A DNA stretch of 64,000 nucleotides from Acanthaster planci (GCF_001949145.1 NW_019091444.1:741049-805048); one strand, 5' to 3'; shown: positions 10,019 through 24,500, counted from the stretch's first letter. A program made the numbers and translations. The notes: a model not told the origin generated them from the sequence alone.

Positions 10019-12208
10019 GATAAGTCGTGCGCACGGCACCAGTTAGCTCAAAGAAGAGAGAAAAAATGTCACCATGTCCAAGGACCGTACAGCTTCGTAC
10101 CCACCTCGGTGAATATTAATAACAGTAACGTTACTGTCACTTTCTCTCAAACTTCCTGATAGAAGTATAATATGATATCCCTTGCACTCTGGAAAAGGCA
10201 TTGACCTAACTGATTTCCATGGGCGGTTGATGAGTTTTGGTGGATAAATGATACGACTGCATTCGGTCCAAATGCAAGCTCAACTTCGACACAGAAAATG
10301 TCTGCTGCCACAGCTTAACCATCACTTCAATTACGCCCAAGTGTCGAGTTGACATCATTGGCTACCTAAGCGAATCCACAATTAATTAAGTATGACATTG
10401 CGATTTACTTTCAATATCTGACGCCAAAAAAGAGTTTTGTATTGAACACATCATCAGCTCGAATTTGCGAAAGCTTATACGTACTTGTTCCCAATCTACA
10501 TGTTTTCAGATTTGGCGCTGTAGCTATTTTAACAGCTTTTCTGACCGTTTAAGAATCTAAGGTATCTCGACTCTTTCAGCACATGCAGCACTCCTGGGCC
10601 ATCATTCCCCTGGTGAACCGGTATCATCCCACGACCTTTGACCCGATGGCGTCATTGCTTCATCATCGCCTCAGCAACAGAGGTCTGCCGTTGACCTCGA
10701 TTAACCACGGGGCCCTGCGGCCGCCTGAGGGCGTAGGCTGAGTAATTTGAATTGGACGAGGAAGCCCTGTTTATTGCTTTTTCGTGATGTGGCACTTCGC
10801 AGTGACTGCACAGCTATTCTGGCCTGAAGTCGTATTTGACTTGTCTGGTTTCAGTTGTTAAAAAGCAGAAATATAAATTTTATATACTAAGACAAAATAG
10901 TTTAAGTTTACTTCAAACGGAGAAGTTCTATCCAGATGAGGTTTCTTACGCAAACATTAAGGAGTAGGCAGAATAATCCAATAGACATACACTTTTTCAC
11001 AGAAATATTGTTAGCTCTTGCAAAATAAAAAAATGGGGGGAAAATTTTTTCTGTCTCTGTTTTTTATCTAGCTCTCGCCGTGAGCGGCAATTGAAAGAAC
11101 TTGTGTTTGTCTCTGAAAGAAGCCCTTGTCGCTTTTAATACAATGATTGGCAGGAAACATACATGTAGATGAACTTTCGCTGCCGGTTGACTGAACTTTA
11201 ACCTCTTCCTCGATCCCCGTGTATCATTTCGCGCAGACAAAACATACGTTGCTCTGGGTTTTACATGACTAATTTTAAGTAGATTAATGCTTGCCGACCA
11301 CAACTATATATTACAAAACAAGACACTTTTGGGGTCGTCTCATTGATATTTTAAACCTCACAGCAGATGGAAATATCTGTTAAAATTGAATTCCAAAGAT
11401 AATAATATTTTTGTTACCATGGAACAATAAACAATAAACAAAAGCGGCCTCGGTGAGCGCACGTAGGCGTTATTATATTGCCGTTAATTTGTAATACGAT
11501 CGGACGACAGGTGATGATATCTTCAGGATACTCCTGAATTATGGGCCACTGTCGTGTCTTCCTTATCAGAATTAATCACGTTGGCTGTCTTGCGTTTACT
11601 GGTGGTTATTTGTGCATGCTCTGGCCATTTGCATGTGGTGTGGATCCAACTTTTGACTTTCACAGCCTTTCAAAGATCCACAGCGTTTCCTCAAAAACCC
11701 TTAAAAGATGTTCGACGTTTGGAGTGAGGGCTTACAGGAAGACTCGAGGTCAATCCCGAGTCTCACCTTTTGCTACTTGTTGGACTTAAAAAGAAGTCCT
11801 GGAACACGAGCACTGGGGACACTGGGAATCGAGACAAACGAGTGTCCTAAAACTGACATCCAACACCAAACGAAAACTCATCCCCCTTTCCCTGAAAAAT
11901 TAATATATGAGCTGGCAAGTTAAGAAACGTTCTGTACGGTGAATCAACCAAGACTATTCAAAAAGTCCCCCTCCGCATAGCAGTTTTGTTTTCCAGGATC
12001 TGGACAACCCATTTGGGTGGTACTGGTCTATACTTTTCAAAGTGGACCTCTTAATCCGCTGAACATAGACTCTAAAAACTACACAATATTGTCACTAAAA
12101 CGACAGCAATAGCCTACTTACAATGTAGAGCCAGCAACCGTACAGGGAAAACACGTCATCAACACAAATTTATTATTGCTCATTTTAAACTATGGGAGAA
12201 AAAAATAC
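10019..12208. other. Non-coding stretch, no gene seen
   Basis: There is a 16-bp perfect palindrome, ACAGTAACGTTACTGT, at 10122-10137. The block around 10590-10740 is GC-mixed. ORFs at 11064-11303, 11541-11789 and 11708-11923 have no recognisable protein features. Confidence 0.45.
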
Positions 12209-12572
12209 AGTGGCCCTGGAGGAAATCGCCAATCGTCAATATTTGCGACCAAAATTTACGACTCGTTGTACCACCGGTGGCAAATATTGCCGTGATTTTT
12301 TGTTCCAGCAATGAAATGAAGTGTTCACGCGGACACGCAATGACCTACATTTTTCAGCTTGATCTCAAGTCGTTATTCGGCTGGTCAGTTTTGGCACAAC
12401 GCAGGGAGCACAACGTAAAAAAGCAATTGCTGTGTCTAAAGCCGAGCAACTTCTCTCTCTACCCGGCTTGCTAGAAAAAAATTATGGCTACATTTACGAC
12501 AGGAGATACAACAAGTCGTGAATTTGATCACACGTTAATATTGACGATCGGCGATGTCCCTCCAGGGCCACC
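12209..12572. mobile_element. MITE-like element with long (about 65-bp) terminal inverted repeats
   Basis: The left arm (12209-12270) and the reverse complement of the right arm (12508-12572) share GTGGCCCTGGAGG, then ATCGCC, ATCGTCAATATT and, further in, ACGACT followed by GTTGTA, with mismatches and short gaps. The total length is about 364 bp. The interior has no transposase-like ORF. The element is immediately flanked by A-rich sequence on both sides. Superfamily not assigned. Confidence 0.8.
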
Positions 12573-15500
12573 ATAAAAAAAATCTCACCTCAACTGGGCA
12601 TTACGTCGACGCATCAACGGGCTTGTTACTGATCTGAAACGTAGATTAACCATTGTAGAAATCGATCGCAATCATCGTTCATGACTAGTACTCGGACAGA
12701 CACGTACAAGAGCGGCATATAATCGGGCTAATTACCAGAAGACTTCCTAGGAAGGGGAAAAAAAACAGGGAAAAATGCATCCCATTGTTGTCTCCGGTCA
12801 CCCCAATTTTCCCTTTCCAATTCAATTAGCCCTGCGGATACCTTTGGAAAAACGAGGGAAGAAGACCGACCGAAGCGAATGCGGCAGAAAAGGAAAAAAA
12901 CGCACTGAGTAGTTCTGGTCAATTATTGGTCTAATTACGAGCCTTCGCCATCCCGGATTTTTTTTTGTCGACTTCAACCTTCTCATTTATGTGCCGGAGA
13001 CAAATCCTCTACCGATTGCGAGTCAAAATTGAGACGCGTGCGTAAGATAGGCCTAAGCAGTCGAAGCGAACCTCTCGTCTATTCCCATGACTGATCCACG
13101 AGACACGGCCGGATCTCGGTCTTTTTTGGGGTGTAAAACAGGTGTTTCAAATCCGGGTATTTTTCCAGAACGGGAGTCTGAAGAAAAGAAAAAGACGGTA
13201 TGAAAGCAAATTAATAAACCTCAAATATCTCGCGTTACTCGATGCGAGGTCAGTGAGTTTAGAACAAGGAGTGATGTAAAACAGAAGTTATAACGATATC
13301 GTGTTGACGAATGGAAACATAGGCCTACACTATGTCAAAGTAGAGCGTCCGTATCCATGCATGTGTATTACCGACATGACAACGGGGGAGAATGCATGAA
13401 TAAATTTTATACAATTCAGATTTACTTTTTTTCGGGAATTAGTGTTTTGGGCAGGAAACCCAGACCAGTGATGAAAAGGTACGTGTAGCGAGATAGGTTG
13501 AATCCTTTAACTTTTTTTTTACTCCCACGCACGTCTCGGCTTCATAGACATCATTGAGACGAAAACGATTCCGCCTACAGCCCAGTGAAATTTAGTCCTA
13601 TACATCCTCGAGTTGAGGATACCGATGATTTTGGAAGGTGTATGTGGGAGCCGGGAGGCAGACAGCTTGACAGGTAATAACCAAAAAACAGACCGATCAG
13701 CGGCCAATGACCAAAATAACACCCAACACATAGTACAAAAACGTTCACTCAAAATGCTTAAACCTACTCGGTGACATCGGTTAACAATTCGCGCCTCAAA
13801 AAGAAACTTGAAAAAGTTCATGCCGAAAACAGTCGGGTCGCTGGTACCCGAGGGAAAGCGTATGGACTGGCAAGCTCATTAACTGTAACATGATAAGGAG
13901 ATGGTTGGGCAAGATTAAAAGGCTCTTTTTTCGGAGAGAGAGGCAAGACCGCCCTTTCTCCGGAACCGGTTCAGCGAATGCTAATAATGCCGGGTGAAGA
14001 GGTTAGCAACTCCGGAAAATAAGGGGTCGGGGGTCAAATTAATCTTTTTTGAGGATTGGAATTGCGAAACGGGAAGACGAATTTGAAGAATGGCTGGAAT
14101 GAAAATGCATCCGGGATACTGATTGAAACGACATGTTCAAAATTTCATGTATTTCCACAGAAGATCACAAAAATGACATGTAAACCTTTCAACCATGTTT
14201 GCCCCCTCAAGAAATAATAACTGACTTTCTTAAAACCTGAACAATGAGTGCTGACAGAGTTAGGATCTCCCATCCGGAGAACTATCCCGTGCACTCCGAA
14301 ACTTCAAGAATCTCCAGATCTAATTGCATTATTGTTTCCCTCTTTACGACAGTAATACCCTTGCTGATCACATCCACCACTGATCTTTTGTCAAAGGCCA
14401 GTTGGATCAAGAGCCTTGCTGAGCCGTCTGTTGGGCCAACAAGAAGCCAGTTCATCCCAAGGACTGCCGTGACCTTTAATTGATAATCTTCCTCGCCTCA
14501 AACTGAGCAATTACTAGAGTGGTGGGCACGCGCCCGCTCCCCTTCTCAAACTGGATTTAGGCCGAATGCTGGGGCTTAATTAGGCCCGTAATTGGTGTGT
14601 GCGCCCTCGTTCCCAGGTATTCAGCGGGTGCCCAGGTTTTTAAATGACAATAATGGGAACCTTTCGCTGTCTTGGATGTCACAGTCTCCTTGGTTTTCAT
14701 GATTAATAGCCAGAATGACTGTTCATCACAATCGCACGGTTGGCTGGCAAAACAGACTGAAGCACAAGAAACAGAATAGGTTTACTATTTACTGGAAGCT
14801 GGATGGATATCAAACACGAAGAAAGGACAAGTTAGAGCTTGGAGTCTGGTAACAGACCAAGGACTCAGATCGTGTCAAGCATCACCAATACAGGCGGGAA
14901 AAACACTGCTGCAGTGCACGCGTATTAATATACGCAAAACAAAATTGGAATCATCTGATAAAGATCAGTCTCTTTACTTGTAAGGAGACTGCGAAATACT
15001 CTGACAGGATCTGACAGAAGCAATTTTATAACCCTCCGAAATCCTATGGACAGAAGTACACATGTGAAAATTATAAGGCTTTAGCTCTAACGAGATACAC
15101 TTAGTCCATCACATGCGACTGCCACTCACTTTGGTCATGCTTTTCTCAATGGAGTGAATGACTACATCCATACATTTGATCTACTTGGAGAAAAAAATTG
15201 CACTTCATTCACAACGTGGCGGTGGCGTATCCAGCGGATGGTAGGGGAGGTAACTTGCCCCCCCCCGCACCCGACGGATTTTTGAGTAAAGTTTTTGATA
15301 CTTTCCCCAACATCATGTTGAATAAGCCCAAAGCCGCATTCGCTTTTGAATTTGCCCCCCCACACACACACATACACACCCAAAGCTACATACGCACTGC
15401 AGGCCAGGGAAGACACTGTTGGACTGCGTGGGCACCACGTGCATCGGTAGAAATTATTGTTATTATTGTGGCTAGGCTCAATATTGCGAGTCTAAGGAGG

Positions 15501-18500
15501 ATCAAGAAAGACCAGCAACTGGTCTGGGCAGAATTGTTAAGAGACTTTTCGGTATTGCGATTATCCTGTAAAAGATCAACCACTGAACAATTTAGCTTTG
15601 GAGAAAGTGAATCGCCCATAACAGTCACATCTATGTTACCACTGGTAACTGACATTCCTAATGTAAGCAGCAGATGCGTCGTTAATGTTTGAAATTTTAG
15701 AAATTTACAAATTTATATATTTGAAAGAAACTCGATTTTTATTCGGCCCAATCACCAGCTTCTGCGTTTCAAAACACGAGGTATCCATGAAATAATTGGT
15801 CGTGGGTACAGTCTATTTTGTTTGCTTTCAACGGATCAGTTCGACACCTTTAATCGAACGAGGCCTGCAAGTTATCAATGGTGATGCAAGTCAGTTGGCG
15901 GCCGTTCGAACGCGTTCGCACGGGGCTAGCGCGCGCCGTGACAGATGTGCGGCACGCGCCAGCCAGCAGGGCCGGGAACACCTCAAACTCTTGGCGTGTT
16001 CTTCTGGAATAACAAAAGGACAATCTTGGGGTCTGCTGATGTAGCCATCGTGTAGTCTATTGTGGGAATGTCCGATTGCTTGACTGATTGTATACTTTGC
16101 TACTTTGCTTTGAGTGATGCATATACTCCTGTCCGTCCGGCTAACTTTACATTGGGACCGGTTTGGTTAGATATTGTTTGTTTCAACGTGAGCTATTTCT
16201 CTACAGCTCTCTGGTCTGTATGTGTATGTGTGGTGCCTTTGACAATCGAATTTATGTCTGTCTTTCTGCTAACATTGTTGTGTATTTGTTTGTATGTTTG
16301 CTATTTCATGCTTACTTTTCGCCCTTTATGGTCGATCCTGTTTAATCCGGTTCTCTTATGCGATATGTTCTTGTTCATTTTTGTGTGAAACTGTGAAGGC
16401 TTGCTTGCTAAATGGTAAAGATTTGTCTAAATTCTATTGGTTTGCTCCTTTCCACCAGGGTTTCAAGTGTTTCCGCCCGAGGCATAGAATTCGAAAGGAT
16501 AATAATTAAGATTCTAGAATGAAGCTAAAGAGAAAGCAATATCACAAATATAATAACAACTGGTCAATATTACACAAAGCTTTTAAGCCCATGTCTGCCG
16601 GGGAAAAGGCTGAAAATCCCACAAGGGTTAAAATTGTATCTTTGTTTCCCAGTTCGATATTAAATATGACATTCATAAGGTTATCATCTGTCAGGGAATG
16701 TCACGAGAATGATATACGACGCACACCTGTTGTGATCACGGGGCCGAGGATATTAAAGAAACGGGACACCGCATCGTGGGCGCTCGTCGCGGACACGCGT
16801 GAGTGCCCGCTGTATGTCCAGGGCGAGGCGAGACGGACACGGGGATACGGGCCTGGGGAAAGGTGGAAGCGTGACGACGAGGGGACCCCGCACGCCCGCC
16901 GTGAATGAGGGGACGATGGGGGATACAGTTCCCCCAGGGGTTCTGCCTCCACCGCCTCGAGATTTGATATGATTCTGTGAGCTGAGGATTATGACATCTC
17001 GGAGCGGACAGTGGTGATAGGACGGACTGCTGGGACCAAGTGTGGCCCCCAGCCTGTAACGAATGACAGTATAGCATGCGTAATTGCAAACAGCAGGACC
17101 GAGGAACAAAAATTGAAGAATCCTTAAATTTTGTGTCTGCTATGTCATTTAAAACCTTTTGTATGCAGGAGGAAACGCAGAGTTCAATATAGCCTCAAAA
17201 AGTATGACAATTACAGGGCCAGTGCACGCTTGACAAGCACAAAGGCAAAGATAACAGAGATTGGAGTGGGTATAACTGTGGACGACTTTTTACCTGTAAC
17301 TATGCTGGCCATTGTGCTAAGGTGAAGTTTCCGCACGCATTCAAGTTGCAGGCCTATGCCCCCCCCCACTCGGGACAGTTTCCCACGCCTGCAAGGGAGT
17401 ACCTCTCCCTCTACCTATATATTACCGACCCCGACTTGTGTAGGTAGAAGAAATCGAGACAAAGACTAGGAGATGGGTGTGCAAGAGATCGTGACGAGAA
17501 GAAACGCAGACAAGTGGCACTCCGGCTCTCCAGTGTGCAGCCTCGAAATCAATACCGACGGAAGAATCCATCTTCCCCGCTTTGCATGACAGACACTAGC
17601 CCGGAAAAACCAAATAAACACGGCAATACCGGTCTCAAAATCATAACAAACGAGGGGTTTCGATGTCGGGTATATCGATGCACCGCCCGTCATCACATAG
17701 GTGCTGGTCTTTTTGATAGATATAGGACGGCACGAAACTGTGTCTGGCCGAGATGATGACAAACAGATGTAATCGCATTAGATATTGAAGGCAGCCCCTG
17801 TGTTCCCCTTTGCACTTTACACAGTTGTTCCCGGTAGCTCGTGCCCGGCTCCGGTCGCGTGTCCGGCGTTCTTGATAGCTGTCATCTCGAGGGATGAATC
17901 CAAGTTGCACTTTCCCCCATTCTGTCTCTCTAAGCCCCTCAAACACCAATCTCACTTTATGTATCTCGCTCCAGCAATAAATTCTGGCAAAAGACAAACC
18001 TCCCTTGAATCATTCGGCGTGAAAAACTCCCAGTGACTGCCCCCAAATAGGAGTTTTCTGACCAGGTTTTCCATTTCTCTTCTTCAAAAAAGTTATTGTA
18101 TAGAATTTTCAATCCTTACGATATTATTCCATCTCTGTCTTCAATTTATACCTAACTGAAGATTTTGTTCAGGAAAATAGTCCACTCTTTCTCGCAGGCA
18201 CATTAATGTGGAGTATAAAATAGTATTTGGTGAACAAACTCAGACTATTCACATCCTTTAAGATGGTATAGGCCCTTACTTACATTTGAAAAACAGATCA
18301 CAGAAAAGGAAATAGATTTCAACTTTACTGATGTTGACAAATACAACCTGCCACATACAAGAACCACGTTATGGTTGTTAGAAGCACGGCCATAGAAATG
18401 GTTGAAGTTTCGCATAAAGGCGAGGCACTATGCTTTCTTGATGTATATTGTCTTATTATTTTTGACTGATCGTGATCTTTGAAGGCGTGAAACGATTACA

Positions 18501-19360
18501 ACCCTACCACCACCCGATCGACCTCGATATTAGAGCAACATTTTGCCACAAATTAGCACAGGATTTTCAAAGATGCGCTCGAGATAAACTAAGAGCAAAG
18601 GTAAGGCAAGGGACATTGGTATATAGGGAGCAATGTTAGGATGGGGTGAGAATGTTTCCCTCAACAAGAACTATTCATGTAAAACTTTAAGCAGCCATAG
18701 TATAATTATAAATAAATCAATATAACTTTATACACGGCAGCCCAATTAGACGGCAAAGTTTTGGAGATCCCAGTCATGCGATAAAATAGACATCCGGAAC
18801 GAACGCAAATCCCGCCTGTACATAAACAGCTCATTTCCCTTCCCAGGGGAGTTGAAACTCCCATGGCCCTCCCTATATACGGGCTGGGGCACCCCGCCGA
18901 CATGGGGTCTGACTCGCCCGCCACGGGTGCGCTGTAAAATTTTACTACTATTTGGGTTTACGGGCCACCACGACACGTGGCGGTGGTGCGCCGTGAGATC
19001 CGTCATGATATCCGTCAACAAGTTGGCATGGGCCCCTTGGAACTTCTTTGGAGTACCTTTGAAGAAGACGGATGGTATTTTGTAGCAAACGCTAAGGGAA
19101 AAGTCGTAAATCCTTCAGAGTGAATTTTGAGATTCTTTGGGGTTATGAGTTGTAGCGAATGTGTGTTGACGCAATCTTTCGTATTTATTTGGGATCTTCT
19201 GTCACTTTTGTGAAACCCCGAGTATAAAACTTAATCTAGGCCCTAAATGGGATCAAAGTCGCGCTGCAGTGGCTGCACAGTTCAAAATGCTTCTGTACAT
19301 AGAATTAGGGGTTCCCTTAGTACTTTGAATTCACGAACACATAACATTTGAAATCCCCAT
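12573..19360. other. Long non-coding stretch with candidate regulatory blocks
   Basis: No exon could be supported in 6.8 kb. A block at about 14500-14720 has interspersed homeodomain-like sites (CAATTACT, CTTAATTAGG, GTAATTGG, GATTAATAG) in GC-rich sequence and may be an enhancer. A poly-C and CA microsatellite lies at 15255-15380. The GC-rich segment at 16730-17050 yields long overlapping ORFs on several frames that look like composition artefacts. Other ORFs (17466-17997, 18746-19085) overlap antisense ORFs and carry no motif. Confidence 0.4.
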
Positions 19361-19552
19361 ACTAAGACACTGTTGCCATACCTTGTGATCCGGGGCAAGC
19401 TTTTGCCTGGTTTACATAAGGGACACCATGCTCCAAGATACTGTTTTCGGTGGACAGGGCACAAAGAAACCAGTCGATTCCAGAGGTGGTGGTCGCTGTA
19501 TGTGCAAAAGCTTGCCTCGAATCACGAGATAATAACAGCAAGTGTCGTTAGT
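19361..19552. mobile_element. MITE-like element, about 190 bp, inverted-repeat ends
   Basis: The left end begins ACTAAGACACT and continues to GTGATCCGGGGCAAGC at 19385-19400. The right end, reverse-complemented from 19552, reads ACTAACGACACT and reaches GTGATTCGAGGCAAGC at 19525-19510. The inner 22 bp of each arm, ending in AAGCTTTTGC, differ at only two positions. There is no coding capacity. The short ORFs drawn through it on both strands follow from this symmetry. Confidence 0.75.
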
Positions 19553-19812
19553 CTGGAAAATTCGCGACAAGCGACGGCCCGTTCCGTCCCTATCAGCTCG
19601 GGCGAGAGGCATGATCACTCATCGGCACCGCACCTCATCATAGCATTAATTTAATGTTGTTTTTACATCATAGCATGTAAAGTTAATTTAACCATAACAG
19701 TTATCCATGTTGTGTCACTTTGTTGTGTTTGTTTACATGTACAAGAATAAGAAGAATGGGACAAGACACCACGGTTCATCGTTTCATGTCACGTGAGCAA
19801 AGTACAGTAATA

Positions 19813-19874
19813 TTTACTGTATTGAATCCTTTTACTGTATGGATTTACTGTATTGAATCCTTTTACTGTATGGA
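19813..19874 (+). repeat. 31-bp tandem duplication, 2 copies
   Basis: The unit starting TTTACTGTATTGAATCCTTT at 19813-19843 is repeated exactly at 19844-19874. It sits immediately 5' of the decayed retrotransposon coding sequence and may belong to that element's 5' region or be a local slippage duplication. Confidence 0.9.
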
Positions 19875-21550
19875 TTTTACGGATCACACTACGACTGTGA
19901 ATCCTGACATAGGTCCAGACCTACCTGTTGAATGTTTGGATATCCATTGTGATTATTATGACCAAGGTGACTTTCTAAAAGATGTTAGCCAAAATAATGA
20001 AATGAAATTGTTACGTATTAATGCTAGAAGCTTTTCCCAAAACATTTCTAGCATTACTTGCTATGTTAATCTTCTACAGGATAGGTTTTCAATAATTGGA
20101 ATGTCCGAAACATGGTTAAGGGATATTAATGACCCACTTATTCAAATCCCAAACTTCACGACTGAAGGTAATTAAAGAAAAAAAACAGAAGGGGTGGTGG
20201 TGTAGCACTTTATGTTAAACAGGGTTACGAGTATAAGATCCGGATGGCATAGATGTGAATAATAATGATATTGAATCATGTTTTATAGAACTTAATGATA
20301 CTCATACGACTAATGTTATTATTGCAGTTGCGTATGTGCCACCATGTACCTCATTTGACAGCTTTCTGGAGAACAGGAATGAAATTTTGGACCATGGTAA
20401 TAGTGAAAATAAACAATGCTATATCATGGGGGACTTTAACATTGATTTAACGCAAGATGATGGTAACAGTCTTGTACTGCCCAGAACTTTTTAAATGCTC
20501 TCTCTTCTCAGTCGTTTTATCCAACTATAACTAAACCTACGAGAATAACTAACATGACTGGAACCCTGATCGACAATATACCCACAAATGATTTTGTAAA
20601 TCATTCTTCTGGTCTTTTACTAACCGACATTAGTGACCATTTTTACCCGTGTTTCTGATGATGATTTCGCCAACAGAAACAAAGTAAATGACCAATTTTA
20701 TGAAAATATTGGCGAAATGAATCGCTCAAAGTTTTATTTACCAAGCAGTATATTGCTTGCCCTGTCTATTTCCTTTGTTCTTCCGTACTTGGACTATTCC
20801 ATTATTACATGGGGTAGGACTACATCTATCGGTGAACAAATCCTGAAGTTGCAAAAAAGAGCTGTACGTGTATGGTCATTGTGATCACACTGCTCCACTG
20901 TTTGCCAAACTTAAAAATCCTACGTTTTAATGATTTGTACGAATTTTGTTTATGTCAATTAATGTATGCATATACGAATAATGCATTACCATCTTGTTTT
21001 GATTTAATGCATATTTTACCTGAGCATCAAATGTTCATTCCTGTAATATTCGAAGTGCGTCCGGAAAGCATCCCTATGTTCAATTCAGTACAACAGCCCC
21101 CAATAAAAAAGCCTAGTTAATCGTGGCATTTCAAGTTGGAACAAACTGAATGACGCTCTAAAATCATTGTCAACTCTGCCTGCATTAGCCAAGAGACTGA
21201 AAGTGACACTACTTAATAGGCCTACATGTTTGTAAAATTAGTAATGCCACTTAATTATTATACAATGTACCCATCAGACAGATGGATTCAGCCATGATTG
21301 AGTCTTGTCTCATTCCTGTAGATCTAATGTTTGTATAGTCTTTGTCAGTCCCAGGTCGGGGTACAAAAGCTTTTAGCTTCACCCACTTACCTTATTGCCC
21401 TCTGTTTTTGTGCTCAACTGTTAATATTATTTGTTCTATGTAATAATTTAATTGTTCAAATGCATTTCTAATCTAATAACGTGCATTCTTAAGTATAGCA
21501 ATGTACCATCTATGTGTCTTTTTAGGGCAATGTTGAAATAAATGTGTGTG
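19870..21550 (+). mobile_element. Decayed non-LTR (LINE) retrotransposon, Jockey-superfamily-like, reverse transcriptase core deleted
   Basis: Frame-shifted remnants of one LINE ORF2 are read in order. First comes the start of an APE-type endonuclease (MKLLRINARSFSQNI at about 20002, MSETWL at about 20100). A continuation in another frame has RRGGGVALYVK at about 20190. Then come the endonuclease motifs VAYVPP (about 20325) and MGDFNIDL (about 20430), and a fragment with LIDN and ISDHF near 20570-20640. After a gap with essentially no reverse-transcriptase core, the C-terminal tail is present: FVLPYLDYSIITWG and LQKRAVRV (20775-20870), then the NALPSCF and SSWNKLNDALK segments to about 21230. 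The catalytic RT block and its FADD box are missing, so it is dead. Tail and endonuclease motifs resemble the CR1/L2/Rex1 group. A likely 3' UTR ends near the AATAAA at 21536-21541. The 5' boundary is approximate. Confidence 0.85.
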
Positions 21551-24500
21551 CAAACAAAATTCAAATTGCCATGTTTACGTGAAATAAGATGACTGCGTGT
21601 ACCAGATTTTATTCAAATTTAACTCACAAAAGGCTTATTGGCATAGCAATGGTTGTGTAAATGCGCAGAAGAAATACACTGACCACTCTGTGGCTGAACA
21701 GGGTTTAAATGTGATACTGTTTTTGTCGATGAAAACAATTCATGCACTTGTGACAACGGCAAGTTTAAGAGGCAGGCTTCACTCTTCAGTGACTCGTGAA
21801 CAAAACTTGGCCATGTATATATGCATAATTAGCAATAAAGTATAATACTCAACCAAAGTTACGCATTCCTTAACTGGAAGAACAAAAAATGTGATCACGG
21901 ATTATCTCTTACTGGTCTTGATATGAGACCCCACCGGCATTATGTGCAGTGATTTATCTCTTAACTGTAGCAATGTTGGCATATCACAAAAAAATCTCTT
22001 TTCCTTTATGCGATTCTTGTCTTTCGACAGACTAAATGGCTTCAAATTTAACGCTTTATCCACAAAAAGTATCAAGCAGCCACAAGAATAACGTAAAATC
22101 CGAGGAAAATAGCAAAGTCTGCTTCCTAGAAAGAAGTGAGTGAATGTTATTTCATGTCACAGAGGAAAGTTGTAAATTTGCATGTAGCACATGAACAGTT
22201 ACAAAATGTGTCCGTTACAACGATTCTCTTTTCTTCCATGATACATTTTATAGATACCCGATTATAGGATAAGAGAATTTTAACAGTGTGTCCACAAGCC
22301 CATATTTTCATAAACTACCTTTGACAAGATTGCAAATCCCAACCGGATTACTTTTTAGTTACTTGCGCATTAGTCTACATCAGTCTAACCGGCGCTAAAC
22401 CATATGACTGCTCCATTACAGTTTTCCCATTTGTGACGCGTATGTCTATTCAAATCAGTGGCTATTTGTACTTCTGTGAAGGCCATGTTTCTGCTGTTGT
22501 CTCAACTGCTGACGTTAGCTTGTACCAGCAGAAAACAGCAAGGCCTCCCGAAGGTATTTAATGTTACTTGCAGTGGGCTTATCTGGCGTTCGGTATCAGT
22601 GGCTTTGTTCAGCGAAATCTGCTGTGCTCTGCTTGTTTGGCTTTTAACTTTGTCGTCTACGGCCTGAGATCGCACTGCTCGTTATGCAGCCGTGCCGGTC
22701 TAAACCTGGCTGCGGTGAAACGTCGCGAAGAGTCCTAATCGTTATTCCCCCGTCAAAGTCGCGTGCCACACTCGTTAAAACTATTTGCCAGAGATAAGAC
22801 TCCGCCACGATTTGGAGTCATAAAAAAAAAATCTTCAAGGTGATTAGTGCGATGATTTCAGAACAAAATGAAATGCCAGTGCCCCAAACAAAGCGGTATG
22901 CTCGGTAACCAAAAACCACAGGCGACTGTTAGGGTTTTATTGGCGTTGTTTCAGATTTAAAGGTACTCAAGACAAAGGACTTTAGAATGATGATGCCTAA
23001 TCACTTTAATGATTACATAACAATGATTATTATGAAGTTAAAAGAAAGATAATAGTTTGAAGATTAGTCTGGCATCAATTCTGTTGTTTAAAGCTCGTTG
23101 ATTGGAGGTTTACAATATTTTCCTTCCCAGGCCTACCATTAATATGACTTTCTGTTCGAGAAAAAAAAGCGTCGCCTACTTCTGTAAATATTTCCCTATT
23201 TTTCATTACCGAAAGATGGAGGGCTTGCTCCTAAGGGTAACGGGGCCCTTCCCCCCTTAAAAAGAGCCACTTTTAATGACGAGAGAAAGGTGATTTTTTT
23301 CTGTTTTATTTCCTTTTCCTTCCCTCAAAAAGCAAAATGAACCTTCGTCCTTCAGAAAGTTCATAAAAGGTAATATGTAAAACTTTCCACATTTTTGTCC
23401 CACTCCGGAAAGTTTGGCCTCTCAGACAACTCGGATCTCGATCCGTCCCGACAACGATATTTAACAACCTATAGCCATACACCATATCTGCCTGAGGCAA
23501 GATCAGATTATACGCATCATCGACGCGTGAGTCGCTAGAAGTGCAATGCCATTAAAACAAATTACCCCCGTAGTGTACTCGCATTTTTTTGTGTTCTTTC
23601 GCACACACTTGAACGTTAGAGATTTGACAAAAAAATAAAACAAAACAAAAAAATAAACGGCAACACTAACACTTTCAGCCCACACCCACTATCCACTTCA
23701 TCGGCAAGATAAAAACGGGACGCGCATCTCACCAACACCGTTTTTGTCTTACGTCTAACGGCAAGAGAGAGAGATTTGCCTCCATCTACCAGGGCAGAAA
23801 CGATACGTTAATCATGTTGACGGCCGGATGAAAGGGAATGTCAACTGCAGGGCCGGAAAGAGATTCTCGACAAGCGAGTGAAATTCGGCGAGTTTTAAGT
23901 GCCGTTGCGTTTCGCGTGGAGTGATTAAGCGAGACGGGAAAGACTCGCACGAAAAGTGGCACGCACTCCAAAACGGCGGAACGGTCGTGATCGGGGCCTT
24001 GTACCCGAAACAGATCAAGGAAGGGGGAAAGCAAAACTCAAGAATTCAGCATTCCAGGTGATTACTGCTCCGTCGGCACACGCTGTTTGCTTTATACAAC
24101 AAGGGGTGGGTTTGGAAGTACTGCCCTCTCGAAGTTTGGTATTAAGGCCAAACATAGGCTACAGGCTTATCGTAAACTCTGAAGATGTGTAACGTTACAA
24201 ACCATCAACCCATGAGACCTCAGTACTGGAGCAAAATTTTCCTGTGAATTCAAAATCCCGAATGCGCCCAGCTGTTGACCGCCCAACCCCAACCAGAGCC
24301 TAGATCAACACATGGGGAACAACCCGGTTTATATAAATTTAACGCTGACTGTGCTGCTTATATTCCATCATTTAACCCGCCAAATCTAAAGCTATCTCGC
24401 CATCCCACGAACCCTCCGAAGGGGAAAGCAGGAGAAGACTTCTATTATTATAATTCCCCATATCCATTTCACGAGAGGTTGTCCCTTATCAATTTAATAC

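Noticed and set aside
16519-17109. ORFs of 117-129 aa on both strands
   Set aside because: Coincident open frames over a CpG-rich block with no recognisable motif.
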